Positions 13,334 to 24,554 of a stretch of 64,000 bases of DNA are shown here, piece after piece. The stretch lies in the NCBI RefSeq assembly GCF_018882325.1, contig NZ_JACVOQ010000004.1, positions 202,425 through 266,424 on the forward strand, in the 5' to 3' direction. The notes beneath the pieces are model-generated. The model worked only from the letters and a program-made list of their open reading frames with translations, was not told the DNA's origin and did not search any database. The number at the start of each line of letters is the position of its first letter. The first letter of the stretch is position 1. Source of the stretch: Polynucleobacter sp. 78F-HAINBA (lineage in GTDB: Bacteria; Pseudomonadota; Gammaproteobacteria; Burkholderiales; Burkholderiaceae). The translations under genes were made by a program, and so were the position numbers.

Positions 13334-13417
13334 ATGATTGGTGCTAAACAATCCCACAATGGCCGCCGCCGAGAAGTAGCGGCACATATTGAACGAATGG
13401 CGGGAGGTTTTAAATGA
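13334..13417 (+). CDS. Possible 27-residue ORF, coupled to a second small ORF
   Basis: A short open frame (ATG 13334-13336) encodes a basic peptide containing NGRRREVAAHIERMAGGF. Its TGA stop overlaps, as ATGA, an ATG at 13414 that begins a second basic peptide (MSTAPKRRTKSEQEKP...) of up to 56 codons running antisense into the 3' end of livM. A strong ribosome-binding sequence (GGGAGG, 13402-13407) precedes the second ATG. The local GC content is higher than in the flanks. I recognise no family and cannot exclude chance. Confidence 0.2.
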   Translation: MIGAKQSHNGRRREVAAHIERMAGGFK

Positions 13418-13420
13418 GTA

Positions 13421-13436
13421 CGGCGCCGAAGCGCCG
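13421..13436 (-). terminator. Hairpin downstream of the liv operon
   Basis: A perfect 6-bp GC stem (CGGCGC/GCGCCG) closes a tetraloop that reads TTCG on the minus strand. It lies 28 bp past the livM stop. The following minus-strand sequence is only moderately T-rich (TACTCATTT), so termination may be partial. Confidence 0.5.
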
Positions 13437-13464
13437 CACTAAAAGCGAACAAGAAAAACCTAAA

Positions 13465-14394
13465 TCAATTCTTCTTCTTAAAGAGATGAGTAATTTCGCC
13501 AACAACCCCGCGACGGAATGCCAAGACACAGATTACGAAAATAAATCCAGTTGCAATCGTGCTCCAAGATCCAATGTTAGCTAGATAGTTTTGTAAACCA
13601 ACCACAATGCCGGCACCGACTACTGGACCAAGGATGGTGCCCATTCCACCAAGCAATGTCATTAAAACAACTTCGCCAGACATGTGCCAATGAACATCGG
13701 TCAATGTTGCCAACTGGAAGACAAGGGTTTTCAAAGAACCAGCAAGGCCCGCAAGCGCCGCTGAAATCACAAAAGAGATTAGCTTGAAACGATCAACGTC
13801 ATAACCCAAAGAAACTGCGCGCGGTTCGTTTTCACGAATAGCTTTTAAGACTTGGCCAAAAGGGGAATGCACTGTGCGAACGATCAATGCAAATCCAAGC
13901 AAGAAAACAGCGAGCACAAAGTAATACATGCTGACATCATCTTTTAAATCAATTAGGCCAAATAGCATTCCGCGTGGCACACCTTGAATGCCATCCTCAC
14001 CACCAGTAAAGGGGAGTTGAACCGCTAAGAAGTAGACCATCTGGGAGAGCGCAAGCGTCACCATCGCAAAATAAATACCTTGTCGACGAATAGCCAAAGA
14101 GCCAATCAGAAAGCCCAAGACGCCAGAGCCCAAGACGCCCAACACAATTCCAAACTCCGGAGATAGGCCAGCTTCTTTACAAAGATAGGCGGTGATGTAA
14201 GCAGAGGTTCCAAAGAATGCCGCGTGTCCAAAAGAAAGAAGTCCCGTGAAACCCAACAACAAATTAAATGCGCAAGCAAAGAGGGCGAAACACAAGACCT
14301 TCATTGCAAAAACTAAATAAATAAAGTCTTGGAACGGAAGCAGTAGGGCAATTAAAACCAGAATCCCATAAAGCAGTTTTGTATTTGAGTTCAC
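13465..14394 (-). CDS. livM: Branched-chain amino acid type ABC transporter permease LivM
   Basis: This 309-residue membrane protein is one of the two permeases of a LIV-type importer. It is strongly hydrophobic with about eight to ten membrane helices, and has the family motifs GFTGLLSFGHAAFFG near residue 50 and a C-terminal GGMGTILGPVVGAG. The start codon is GTG (14392-14394), placed directly after the livH TAA without any gap, which indicates coupled translation. It is the last gene of the five-gene cluster. Confidence 0.93.
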   Translation of the reverse strand: MNSNTKLLYGILVLIALLLPFQDFIYLVFAMKVLCFALFACAFNLLLGFTGLLSFGHAAFFGTSAYITAYLCKEAGLSPEFGIVLGVLGSGVLGFLIGSLAIRRQGIYFAMVTLALSQMVYFLAVQLPFTGGEDGIQGVPRGMLFGLIDLKDDVSMYYFVLAVFLLGFALIVRTVHSPFGQVLKAIRENEPRAVSLGYDVDRFKLISFVISAALAGLAGSLKTLVFQLATLTDVHWHMSGEVVLMTLLGGMGTILGPVVGAGIVVGLQNYLANIGSWSTIATGFIFVICVLAFRRGVVGEITHLFKKKN

Positions 14395-15315
14395 TTATTT
14401 CTCCCGGCCGAAAAGTCCAGCTGGACGAATGAGCAACACGATTGCCATGATCACAAAAATAACCACGCCAGAAGCTTCTGGGTAAAAAACTTTAGTTAAG
14501 CCCTCGATCAAACCTAAGGCTAGACCGGTCAATATAGAGCCCATGATGGAGCCCATGCCGCCAATCACAACAACCGCGAAAACAACAATGATGAGATTCG
14601 ACCCCATCAATGGGTTAACTTGAAAAATTGGCGCAGCTAAAACGCCAGCAAAGCCAGCAAGGCCCACACCATAGGCGTAAGCCAAGGAAATCATTAGTGG
14701 AACATTGATGCCAAATGCTTGAAGAAGTTTTGGATTTTCAGTGCCAGCGCGAAGATAGGCGCCCAACTTGGTTCGCTCAATCACATACCAAGTAGAGAAA
14801 CAAACTACCAAAGAAACCACAACAACCCACAAACGGTACTTGGGCAAAATAATGCCGATAGACTCTAAAGGTATTGCACCTTGCAATAGCTCAGGAGCTG
14901 GATAGCTCTCACCAGAGATTCCATACCAGTGACGGAACATGCCCTCAATAATGAGCGCCAAACCAAAAGTTAACAACAAGCCATAAAGGTGATCAAGGTG
15001 ATAAAGGCGCCTGAGCATTGTGCGCTCAAGAATCAAACCAAAGCCCGCCATAACCAAGGGCACCAAAATTAATGCAAACCAATAGTTAATAGAGAACTCA
15101 GGAAAGCCAAACCATTGGCCGACTTGAGTAAGGCCAATCCAGGCAACAAATGCACCCATTGTGTACTGGGCGCCATGCGAAAAATTGATGATGTTGAGTA
15201 GGCCAAAAATAATGGCCAGACCCAAACTCAAAATGGCATAGAAAGAGCCATTAATAAGCCCCACCAAGAGCTGAGCAACCAGCCCTTGTGGGGTAATTCC
15301 AAGAAGTTCAAACAT
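14395..15315 (-). CDS. livH: Branched-chain amino acid type ABC transporter permease LivH
   Basis: The second permease (306 residues) has about eight membrane helices. Signatures are LSLGLAIIFGLLNIINFSHG near the N-terminus and VIGGMGSIMGSILTGLALGL towards the C-terminus, matching LivH proteins. It lies between the binding-protein gene and livM. The true substrate cannot be read from sequence; LIV-type systems of Burkholderiales also take up urea, amides or aromatic compounds. Confidence 0.93.
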   Translation of the reverse strand: MFELLGITPQGLVAQLLVGLINGSFYAILSLGLAIIFGLLNIINFSHGAQYTMGAFVAWIGLTQVGQWFGFPEFSINYWFALILVPLVMAGFGLILERTMLRRLYHLDHLYGLLLTFGLALIIEGMFRHWYGISGESYPAPELLQGAIPLESIGIILPKYRLWVVVVSLVVCFSTWYVIERTKLGAYLRAGTENPKLLQAFGINVPLMISLAYAYGVGLAGFAGVLAAPIFQVNPLMGSNLIIVVFAVVVIGGMGSIMGSILTGLALGLIEGLTKVFYPEASGVVIFVIMAIVLLIRPAGLFGREK

Positions 15316-15332
15316 ACTTAGCTAGAAATGAA

Positions 15333-16556
15333 TTACTTGTTAGTAACCAACTTGCATCGTGACAATGAAAGTGGTTGTGTTGCCTCAGCAGCAGGAATCA
15401 CTGCCTTGACGTTGTAATAATCCCATGGGCTCTTAGAGTCGGATGGCTTCTTCACTTCAAGCAAATACATGTCGTGCTCAAACTTACCATCGGCGCGGAT
15501 TTTTCCTTTGAACAATCCATCATCAATGTTGGTGGATTTCAGGGCCTTCATTACCGCCTGTGTATCGTCAGTGCCAGCTTTTTGTACTGCAGTTAAGTAA
15601 GCAAGAACAGATGAGTAAACGCCGGCCTGAACACTAGTAGGCATACGCTTGTGTTGCAAGATGAAACGCTTCGAGAATGCGCGTGTCTTATCGTCTTTAT
15701 CCCAATAGAAGCCTTCGGTTAAATACATGCCTTGTGCAGCATTCAAGCCCAAAGAGTGAACGTCGGAGATAAACATAAGCAAAGGAACTACAGTTTGCTT
15801 TTTGTTGATACCAAATTCTGAAGCCTGCTTCACCGAGTTAATAGTATCTTGACCGGCGTTCGCCAATGCCACAACATCGGCACCACTAGCTTGCGCCTTT
15901 AGAAGGTATGAAGAGAAGTCGCTATTTGGGAATGGGTGCTTACTAGTACCCAACACCTTGCCGCCGTTTGCATTAACAACGTTGGTTGAATCTTTCTCCA
16001 AAGCAGCGCCGAAAGCGTAATCAGCTGTAAGGAAGTACCAGTTCTTTTTGCCCTGCTTTACAACAGCCTTAGCTGTACCGTTTGAAAGCGCATAGGTATC
16101 GTAAGTCCAATGTACGTTATTGGCGGTACATTTTTCATTGGTAATTGGCAAAGAGGCTGCGCCAGAAACTAATGTGATTTTATTTTTTTGTTCTGCCACT
16201 TCCATTACGGCGAGCGCAACGTTGGTAGACACCAACTCAACAATCACATCAACGCCGTCTTTGTCGTACCACTCACGTGCTTTGTTTGCGGCAATATCTG
16301 CTTTGTTTTGATGATCGGCGCTAACCAATTCAATCTTTTTGCCAATAACAGTGCCGTCTTTTGAAAAATCAGCGATCGCCATTTTTGCCGCAATCACTGC
16401 GCCAGGACCAGCCAAGTCTGAATAGGTTGAAGATAAGTCAGTTAACACACCAATCTTAATTACATCACCACTAACTTTAGATGTTTGTGCAAACGCTGGG
16501 TTTGAACCAAAAAAGGTTGCCGCCACCAGACACGCGGTAATTTGCTTTAACTTCAT
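15333..16556 (-). CDS. LIV-type ABC transporter substrate-binding protein
   Basis: A 407-residue periplasmic binding protein of the peripla_BP_6 (LivK-like) type. It begins with a signal peptide (about residues 1-23, cleaved after NPAFA) followed by IKIGVLTDLSSTYSDLAGPG, the normal first strand and ligand-binding loop. It delivers ligand to the LivH/LivM permease encoded just downstream. The ligand is unknown. Several cysteines (for example in NEKCTANN) could form a disulphide. Confidence 0.92.
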   Translation of the reverse strand: MKLKQITACLVAATFFGSNPAFAQTSKVSGDVIKIGVLTDLSSTYSDLAGPGAVIAAKMAIADFSKDGTVIGKKIELVSADHQNKADIAANKAREWYDKDGVDVIVELVSTNVALAVMEVAEQKNKITLVSGAASLPITNEKCTANNVHWTYDTYALSNGTAKAVVKQGKKNWYFLTADYAFGAALEKDSTNVVNANGGKVLGTSKHPFPNSDFSSYLLKAQASGADVVALANAGQDTINSVKQASEFGINKKQTVVPLLMFISDVHSLGLNAAQGMYLTEGFYWDKDDKTRAFSKRFILQHKRMPTSVQAGVYSSVLAYLTAVQKAGTDDTQAVMKALKSTNIDDGLFKGKIRADGKFEHDMYLLEVKKPSDSKSPWDYYNVKAVIPAAEATQPLSLSRCKLVTNK

Positions 16557-16578
16557 TTTTATCTCCTATAGATAACCA

Positions 16579-17283
16579 CTAAACACCAAGATACTCATTC
16601 AATAAGCTTGCTTTCTCAGCAAGCTCGTTTTGATTAACAACCTCGACTACATTGCCGTGCTCAACAACATAATGGCGATCGGCCAAGGGTGCAGCAAAAC
16701 GGAAGTTTTGCTCCACCAACACAATCGTGAAACCCTTATTGCGCAAGCTAGTAACCACCTCGCCCAGCTTTTGAACAATCACTGGTGCCAAACCCTCAGT
16801 AATCTCATCTAACAACAATAGTTTTGCGCCTGTTCTCAGAATGCGTGCCATTGCGAGCATTTGTTGTTCACCGCCCGACAACCTTGTACCAGGACTGTTG
16901 CGTCGCTCATAAAGGTTGGGGAACATTTCATAAATCTCGTCCAAACCCATGCCGCCAGGAGCAATCTCTGGCAACAATATTAAGTTCTCTTCGGTGCTTA
17001 GGCTGGCAAAGATGCCGCGCTCTTCTGGGCAGAAACCAACCCCCAAGCGCGCAATTCTGTAGGTTGGCATCGCAATAGTTTGAGCGCCATAAATCTCTAC
17101 TGAACCAGTTCTCTTGCTGGTTAAGCCCAAAATGGTTTTTAAAATGGTGCTGCGACCAGCGCCGTTGCGACCCAAAAGAGTAACCACCTCGCCATCACGC
17201 ACAGCAAAGTTCACGCCGTGAAGGATGTGGGACTCTCCATACCAAGATTCAAGGTTTTTAACCTCTAAAGCCATATTACTCAT
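16579..17283 (-). CDS. livF: LIV-type ABC transporter ATPase LivF, Walker A Lys replaced by Arg
   Basis: One of two ATPases of the LIV-type importer (234 residues). The ABC signature RLSGGEQQMLAMARIL and the Walker B region LLLLDEITEGLAP are normal. The Walker A motif reads GRNGAGRST: the invariant lysine is arginine, and the codon is clearly CGC on the minus strand. The partner ATPase LivG has a normal GPNGAGKTT. The gene overlaps the end of livG by 4 bp. The change may mean that only one nucleotide site hydrolyses ATP, or it may be a tolerated feature of this subfamily. Confidence 0.92.
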   Translation of the reverse strand: MSNMALEVKNLESWYGESHILHGVNFAVRDGEVVTLLGRNGAGRSTILKTILGLTSKRTGSVEIYGAQTIAMPTYRIARLGVGFCPEERGIFASLSTEENLILLPEIAPGGMGLDEIYEMFPNLYERRNSPGTRLSGGEQQMLAMARILRTGAKLLLLDEITEGLAPVIVQKLGEVVTSLRNKGFTIVLVEQNFRFAAPLADRHYVVEHGNVVEVVNQNELAEKASLLNEYLGV

Positions 17284-18071
17284 ATGCTGTCACCCCCGTG
17301 ACTACCCATATAAGCCTCAACCACCAGTGGGTTATTTGAAACTTCCTGATAAGAGCCTTCAGCCAAAACCGAGCCACGCTGTAATACCGTAATGCGGTCA
17401 GCAATAGATGAAACCACCTTCATATTGTGTTCGACCATCAAAATAGTGCGCCCTTTTGCTACCCGATCAATTAACTCGGTAACACGCTCCACATCCTCGT
17501 GACCCATACCTTGTGTCGGCTCATCCAGCAGCATTAACTCAGGCTCCATGGCCATGGTGGTGGCGATTTCAAGGGCTCTTTTGCGGCCATAAGCTAGATT
17601 TAGGGTCTCTTCATGAGCAAAATCAGCCAAACCAACCTCAAGCAACAACTCTTCAGCACGCTCATTGAGCACATTGAGTGAGTCGCCAGACCTCCAAAAA
17701 TGAAACTCCGTACCCAATCCTCGCTGCAGTGCAACACGAACGTTTTCTAAAACAGTTAAGTGGGGAAAAACTGCAGAGATCTGAAACGACCGAACAACGC
17801 CGCGCCGTGCAATTTGAGCGGGCTTCTCTTTGGTAATGTCAAAACCATTAAATAAGATCTGTCCGCTACTGGGCTCCAAGAACTTCGTGAGCAGATTAAA
17901 GCAGGTGGTCTTTCCCGCGCCGTTAGGCCCAATCAAAGCATGAATGGTGCCCCTAGTAACATCTAGATTGACGTCACTTACCGCAGAAAAACCTTTAAAG
18001 GTTTTTCCAAGGCCAATTGTTTTTAATATTGTTTCTTGCAAGCTCAAATCCCCATACCCATTTTTAGGCAA
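17280..18071 (-). CDS. livG: LIV-type ABC transporter ATPase LivG
   Basis: The second ATPase of the importer (up to 263 residues). It has Walker A GPNGAGKTTCFNLLT, the signature LAYGRKRALEIATTMAMEP (the LivG form of the LSGGQ motif) and Walker B LMLLDEPTQGM. The N-terminus is uncertain: the longest frame starts at TTG 18069-18071, and further in-frame TTG codons at 18047 and 18041 lie just after a GGGTATGGGG stretch that could serve as ribosome-binding site. It is the first gene of the liv cluster. Confidence 0.92.
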   Translation of the reverse strand: MPKNGYGDLSLQETILKTIGLGKTFKGFSAVSDVNLDVTRGTIHALIGPNGAGKTTCFNLLTKFLEPSSGQILFNGFDITKEKPAQIARRGVVRSFQISAVFPHLTVLENVRVALQRGLGTEFHFWRSGDSLNVLNERAEELLLEVGLADFAHEETLNLAYGRKRALEIATTMAMEPELMLLDEPTQGMGHEDVERVTELIDRVAKGRTILMVEHNMKVVSSIADRITVLQRGSVLAEGSYQEVSNNPLVVEAYMGSHGGDSI

Positions 18072-18142
18072 GAAATTAAGAATACCCTAAGAGAGCATTT
18101 ACTAATATAGCGATAACCCTAAACACACAAAGTGGGTGTTGT

Positions 18143-18367
18143 TTAATTTGTATGGGTATTTTTGAAAAAGTTCTGAATTGCCACTCTTGCAGCCTCATCC
18201 AAAACATCCATAGGAACTCTTTGGGCGCCCTGAACAATCATGAGGGCGTATGGTTTTGCAAGAGCCGCAGCCTCTGGACACAAGTGCAACTCCTCACCAA
18301 TCGCAGGGGATTGGCTGCGCCAATAATTAATGGCAGCCTCTAACTCTTGAATGCTAACAAACAACAT
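18143..18367 (-). CDS. DUF3717 family protein
   Basis: A 74-residue protein resembling DUF3717 proteins of Burkholderiales, with the core pattern LEAAINYWRSQSP, LCPEAAALAKPYALMI and a helical tail. Function is unknown. It starts 8 bp after the SET-domain gene stop, on the same strand, so both probably share a transcript. Confidence 0.75.
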   Translation of the reverse strand: MLFVSIQELEAAINYWRSQSPAIGEELHLCPEAAALAKPYALMIVQGAQRVPMDVLDEAARVAIQNFFKNTHTN

Positions 18368-18375
18368 TTTAAGAA

Positions 18376-18870
18376 TTACTTGTCATCAAGCGACAACATG
18401 GTGCCGCGACATTTTTTTGCGCCACAACGACACTCGTAATCTTTTTTCATTTTCTTAGTAATGCGGCCCTCGACATCCAAAGAGTAGTCATAAAAAAGCT
18501 CTTCGCCGGGTTTGAGGTCACGTTTCGCATAGATAAATACGCGTGGTTCACCATCAAAACTGTCTTCTCGGGTTTCACAACTAGGCTTGCAGGAGTGGTT
18601 AATCCAGCGCGCAGCGTTACCGCCGTACTTGGCATCAATGCAGCGCCCATCTTCTAAAGAAAAGTAGAAGGTGTGATTTGGGTCTTTAGGATCGTGTGGG
18701 TGGCGCTTCTCGGCCAACTTCCAACTAATACGCTCACCTTTGTACTCAATGATGGCCGCGCCTTTTTTAATAGGCTTTGCAGCAAACACCCCTTTGCCGT
18801 GAATGGGTGAAGATTTAACAATAATGCAAGACCTATCCACGTTCGGTAAAGCCAATTTCTTTTTAGCCAT
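18376..18870 (-). CDS. SET-domain protein-lysine methyltransferase
   Basis: A complete small SET-domain protein (164 residues). The motifs appear in the right order: GKGVFA near residue 26, the pseudoknot motif NHSCKPSC near residue 92, the catalytic-tyrosine segment EELFYDYSL near residue 125, and a post-SET zinc cluster CRCGAKKCRGTML at the end. Such proteins transfer methyl groups from S-adenosylmethionine to lysines; the bacterial substrate is unknown. It lies between gyrB (5 bp) and a DUF3717 gene, apparently in the gyrB transcript. Confidence 0.9.
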   Translation of the reverse strand: MAKKKLALPNVDRSCIIVKSSPIHGKGVFAAKPIKKGAAIIEYKGERISWKLAEKRHPHDPKDPNHTFYFSLEDGRCIDAKYGGNAARWINHSCKPSCETREDSFDGEPRVFIYAKRDLKPGEELFYDYSLDVEGRITKKMKKDYECRCGAKKCRGTMLSLDDK

Positions 18871-18875
18871 TTAAA

Positions 18876-21380
<2,505 letters not shown>

Positions 21381-21385
21381 CTAAA

Positions 21386-22501
21386 TTAAATACGCATTGG
21401 CATCACAACATACTTGAAGTCTTCCGAGCCAGGCAGAGTAATCACCGCACTACTGTTGGCATCACCTAGGCTAATTTGAATTTTTTCATTCTTCAAGTTT
21501 GATAAAACATCTAATAGATAACTCACATTGAAACCAATTTCAACCACATCACCACTATATTCAGTCTCAATCTCTTCCTGCGCCTCTTCCTGTTCAGCAT
21601 TCGTTGATTGAACGGTAATTCGATTTGGTGATAAGGAGAAGCGAACGCCTTTAAATTTATCCGTCGTCAAGATTGCAGCACGTTGTAGCGCTGATTGCAG
21701 AACGTCACGTCCAACAACCAATGAATTCTTGTGACCTTTAGGAATTACTCGTTGGAAATCAGGAAACTTACCCTCAACCAACTTTGAAATCAATTCGATA
21801 TCACCAAAAGTAAATTTCACCTGGTTTGAGGTAAGACTCATCTCCAGCACCTCATCCGAGTCTTCAAGCAGGTGTTGACACTCAAGAATAGTTTTACGAG
21901 GAATGATAATTTCTTGTCTTTGTCCAGAACCCACTGGGGCCTCAGCCAATTCAACTTGGGAATAGGCTAAACGATGACCATCAGTAGCTACTGCAATCAC
22001 TTGCTTACCCTCAACAACCAACAACATGCCATTAAGGTAGTAGCGAATGTCTTGTTGAGCCATTGCAAAATGAACCTGGCTAACTAGTTGACGAAAACTC
22101 TTTTGAGTCATCTTCCAGCTTGCGGTTACCTCACCAACACTTTGCATGACTGGGAATTCAGTCGCAGATAAAGTTTGCAAAGAAAAGCGGCTCTTACCGC
22201 TCTGAACAACCATCTTGTTATCTTTAAGATTTAGCGCTACCGGGCCCTCTGGAAGAGCGCGCAAGATATCAAGTAGCTTTCTCGCTGCAACTGTCGTTGT
22301 TACATCCTCAGTACCAACACCAAAATTGGCATTAGTAGTAATTTGAATTTCTATATCAGTGGATATAAAAGAAACTTTGTCACCCTGCTTCTTAAACAAC
22401 AAGTTTGCCAAGATAGGTAAGGTATGTCTACGTTCAACAATGCCACTAACAACCTGAAGAGGTTTTAACAAACTATCACGTGAGGTGTTTACTAGTTGCA
22501 T
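21386..22501 (-). CDS. dnaN: DNA polymerase III beta subunit (sliding clamp)
   Basis: The 371-residue beta clamp dimerises around DNA and tethers polymerase III. The N-terminus MQLVNTSRDSLLKPLQVVSG, the internal TDGHRLAYSQ and the C-terminal YVVMPMRI are characteristic. ATG start at 22499-22501. It lies 263 bp downstream of dnaA, separated by a region rich in DnaA boxes. Confidence 0.98.
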   Translation of the reverse strand: MQLVNTSRDSLLKPLQVVSGIVERRHTLPILANLLFKKQGDKVSFISTDIEIQITTNANFGVGTEDVTTTVAARKLLDILRALPEGPVALNLKDNKMVVQSGKSRFSLQTLSATEFPVMQSVGEVTASWKMTQKSFRQLVSQVHFAMAQQDIRYYLNGMLLVVEGKQVIAVATDGHRLAYSQVELAEAPVGSGQRQEIIIPRKTILECQHLLEDSDEVLEMSLTSNQVKFTFGDIELISKLVEGKFPDFQRVIPKGHKNSLVVGRDVLQSALQRAAILTTDKFKGVRFSLSPNRITVQSTNAEQEEAQEEIETEYSGDVVEIGFNVSYLLDVLSNLKNEKIQISLGDANSSAVITLPGSEDFKYVVMPMRI

Positions 22502-22764
22502 TGCTTTTAAATCCTTGTATATATCTTATTAGTAGTAGTAGTAAGGCTCGTTATTTCAGTGGATAACTCAAAAACCGTATATAAAACAACCTATTAAAAC
22601 CAAAAAAACCTGTGGAAAACTTTTGTATAAACGCTGTATAAATATTGGATAACTTTTAATCAACACCCTATTTTTGCATGAAGCGCGAGCTTTCCACAAT
22701 TTATCCACACGATGTCCCCAAAGTTATCCATTGAGCTATCCACAACCTTATCCACAGGCTAAAA
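22502..22764. other. dnaA-dnaN intergenic DnaA-box cluster (oriC candidate)
   Basis: Perfect DnaA boxes TTATCCACA lie at 22701-22709 and 22748-22756, a one-mismatch box CTATCCACA at 22736-22744, and weaker forms (TTATCCATT near 22724, AGTGGATAA near 22558). The rest is strongly AT-rich (for example around 22570-22660), as expected of an unwinding element. It contains no gene. With the upstream cluster at 24225 it may form a two-part origin enclosing dnaA, or it may regulate dnaN. Confidence 0.65.
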
Positions 22765-24189
22765 CTATGACTTAAGGGTTTGTTCAATAACGTGGATTTC
22801 ATGGTTAAGTTGCCCATCGTGGGAGCGCTCTTCACCAATCTTCCGAACGGCATGTAAAACAGTGGTGTGGTCTCGCCCACCAAATAGCTCCCCAATCTCT
22901 GGGAGGCTTTTCTGGGTAAGCTCTTTCGCCATAAACATCGCTATTTGGCGTGGTCGAGCAATGTTTGCCGGACGTTTTTTAGAATACATGTCCGCAACCT
23001 TGATGCTGTAAAAGTCTGCCACCGCTTTTTGGATGTTTTCAACCGAGATTTGACGGTTTTGTATTGAGAGCAGGTCTTTTAGGGCTACGCGGGCCACATC
23101 AATGGTGACCTCTTTGCCATGGAAGCGAACGAAGGCCAAAATTTTCCTTAGTGCGCCCTCCAACTCTCGTACATTGGATCTCAGATGTTTTGCTACAAAG
23201 AAGGCAACATCCTCACTCATGGGGATGCCCTCACTTAAAGCTTTCTTCATCAAAATGGCTACACGCATCTCTAACTCGGGCGGTTCAATTGCTACCGTTA
23301 GGCCTGAATCAAAGCGTGAAATGAGGCGATCGTCTATCCCAGCCATTTCTTTTGGGTAGGTATCGCTTGTAATGATGACTTGGGCTTTGTTGCTCAGAAG
23401 CGCCTCAAAAGCGTAGAAAAACTCCTCTTGTGTCCTGGATTTGCCGCTAAAGAACTGAATATCATCAATCAATAGTAGGTCCAAGGAGTGGTAATAGCGC
23501 TTAAAACGGTCAAAAGCCTTTTGCTGATAAGCCCTGACCACGTCGGAGACATACTGCTCTGCGTGGATGTATCGAATTCGGGCACTGGGCTTCTCTTTTA
23601 AAAGGTGGTTCCCAATCGCATGGATTAAGTGGGTTTTACCCAAACCCACCCCACCATATAAAAACATGGGGTTATAAGATGTGCCTGGATTGTGGGCTAC
23701 CTGAATTGAGGCAGCCCTTGCTAGTTGATTGGCTTTGCCGGTTACAAAAGTCTCAAAAGTAAGGTTGGGGTTTAATTTGGAGTGATCTTCAATTTCAAAC
23801 GCTTGCTCTTCTGTCGAGGCACTATCCGGGCTAATTACAAGCTCTTGGGGCTCAGACTTTTCTTGCGGCGTGCTGATCTGCGTTGTTTGGCTGCTCGATC
23901 CCTCAACATTAAGAATGAAGCTTAAGGTGATAGGTTGACCAAAATATTGGTCGGCCAACTCTTGGAAGCGATCAGAAAAAGTCTTTTTAATCCAATCAAG
24001 CTTAAATCTGTTTGGGGCTCCCAATATGAGTGATTGCTCACTTTCATCATAAGAAACCAAGCTTAGTGGGGCGATCCAGGTTTTAAATTGTTGGGGGGAA
24101 AGCTCGCGAGCAAGCGCGCCTAAGGCGCCATCCCAAAACCCCAATGGGCTAGGTGAATTCAATGTGGGTGGATTCTGTAAGTTACTCAT
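22765..24189 (-). CDS. dnaA: Chromosomal replication initiator protein DnaA
   Basis: DnaA binds DnaA boxes, melts oriC and loads the helicase. Visible parts are domain I ([20 protein letters not shown]), the AAA+ domain with Walker [16 protein letters not shown] and Walker [14 protein letters not shown], and the C-terminal DNA-binding signature [16 protein letters not shown] chose the ATG at 24187-24189 ([13 protein letters not shown], 474 residues) because domain I begins soon after. A longer frame to 24234 would run through a DnaA box and is less likely. No clear Shine-Dalgarno precedes either start. Confidence 0.96.
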   Translation of the reverse strand: MSNLQNPPTLNSPSPLGFWDGALGALARELSPQQFKTWIAPLSLVSYDESEQSLILGAPNRFKLDWIKKTFSDRFQELADQYFGQPITLSFILNVEGSSSQTTQISTPQEKSEPQELVISPDSASTEEQAFEIEDHSKLNPNLTFETFVTGKANQLARAASIQVAHNPGTSYNPMFLYGGVGLGKTHLIHAIGNHLLKEKPSARIRYIHAEQYVSDVVRAYQQKAFDRFKRYYHSLDLLLIDDIQFFSGKSRTQEEFFYAFEALLSNKAQVIITSDTYPKEMAGIDDRLISRFDSGLTVAIEPPELEMRVAILMKKALSEGIPMSEDVAFFVAKHLRSNVRELEGALRKILAFVRFHGKEVTIDVARVALKDLLSIQNRQISVENIQKAVADFYSIKVADMYSKKRPANIARPRQIAMFMAKELTQKSLPEIGELFGGRDHTTVLHAVRKIGEERSHDGQLNHEIHVIEQTLKS

Positions 24190-24411
24190 ATTTTTGGAGG
24201 ATCCATTGTAGCGATCCCATAAAGTTATCCACAAGCTAGAAAAACGTGGAAAACCTGTGGATAACTTGTGTATAAAATCTAAAAACCTATATAAATCAGA
24301 TGTTTAATAAAAACAGCTAAGTAAAATAGAGAAAAATACCTATATATTCTTCCGCAGCGGTTGACCTTTTGCTGCGCAACAAGGAAAATACGGGGTTTTG
24401 CAGGATGAATC
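24190..24411. other. dnaA-rpmH divergent region with DnaA boxes (oriC candidate)
   Basis: This is where coding direction flips: dnaA and all genes to its left read leftwards, rpmH and its followers read rightwards. It holds two perfect DnaA boxes in opposite orientation (TTATCCACA 24225-24233, TGTGGATAA 24256-24264), a relaxed one (TGTGTATAA 24267-24275) and then about 80 bp of very AT-rich sequence (24276-24350). An inverted repeat GCAGC...GCTGC follows at about 24356-24375. It probably carries the origin or part of it, and the dnaA and rpmH promoters. Confidence 0.65.
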
Positions 24412-24546
24412 ATGAAAAGAACATACCAACCCTCAGTAACACGTCGTAAACGCACTCACGGATTCCGTATTCGTATGAAAACTAAGAGTGGACGCGCAGT
24501 TTTGAACGCACGTCGCGCTAAAGGTCGCAAACGTCTAGCTGTTTAA
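24412..24546 (+). CDS. rpmH: 50S ribosomal protein L34
   Basis: A 44-residue, highly basic protein starting [19 protein letters not shown] and ending in [12 protein letters not shown], the full-length L34 pattern. It is a component of the large ribosomal subunit. It starts the rightward rpmH-rnpA-yidD-yidC-mnmE cluster next to the origin, as in most bacteria. Confidence 0.97.
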
Positions 24547-24554
24547 ATTAGCAG

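Noticed and set aside
24190..24234. Longer DnaA start giving 15 extra residues
   Set aside because: The extension translates a DnaA box and has no ribosome-binding site; domain I begins after the ATG at 24189.
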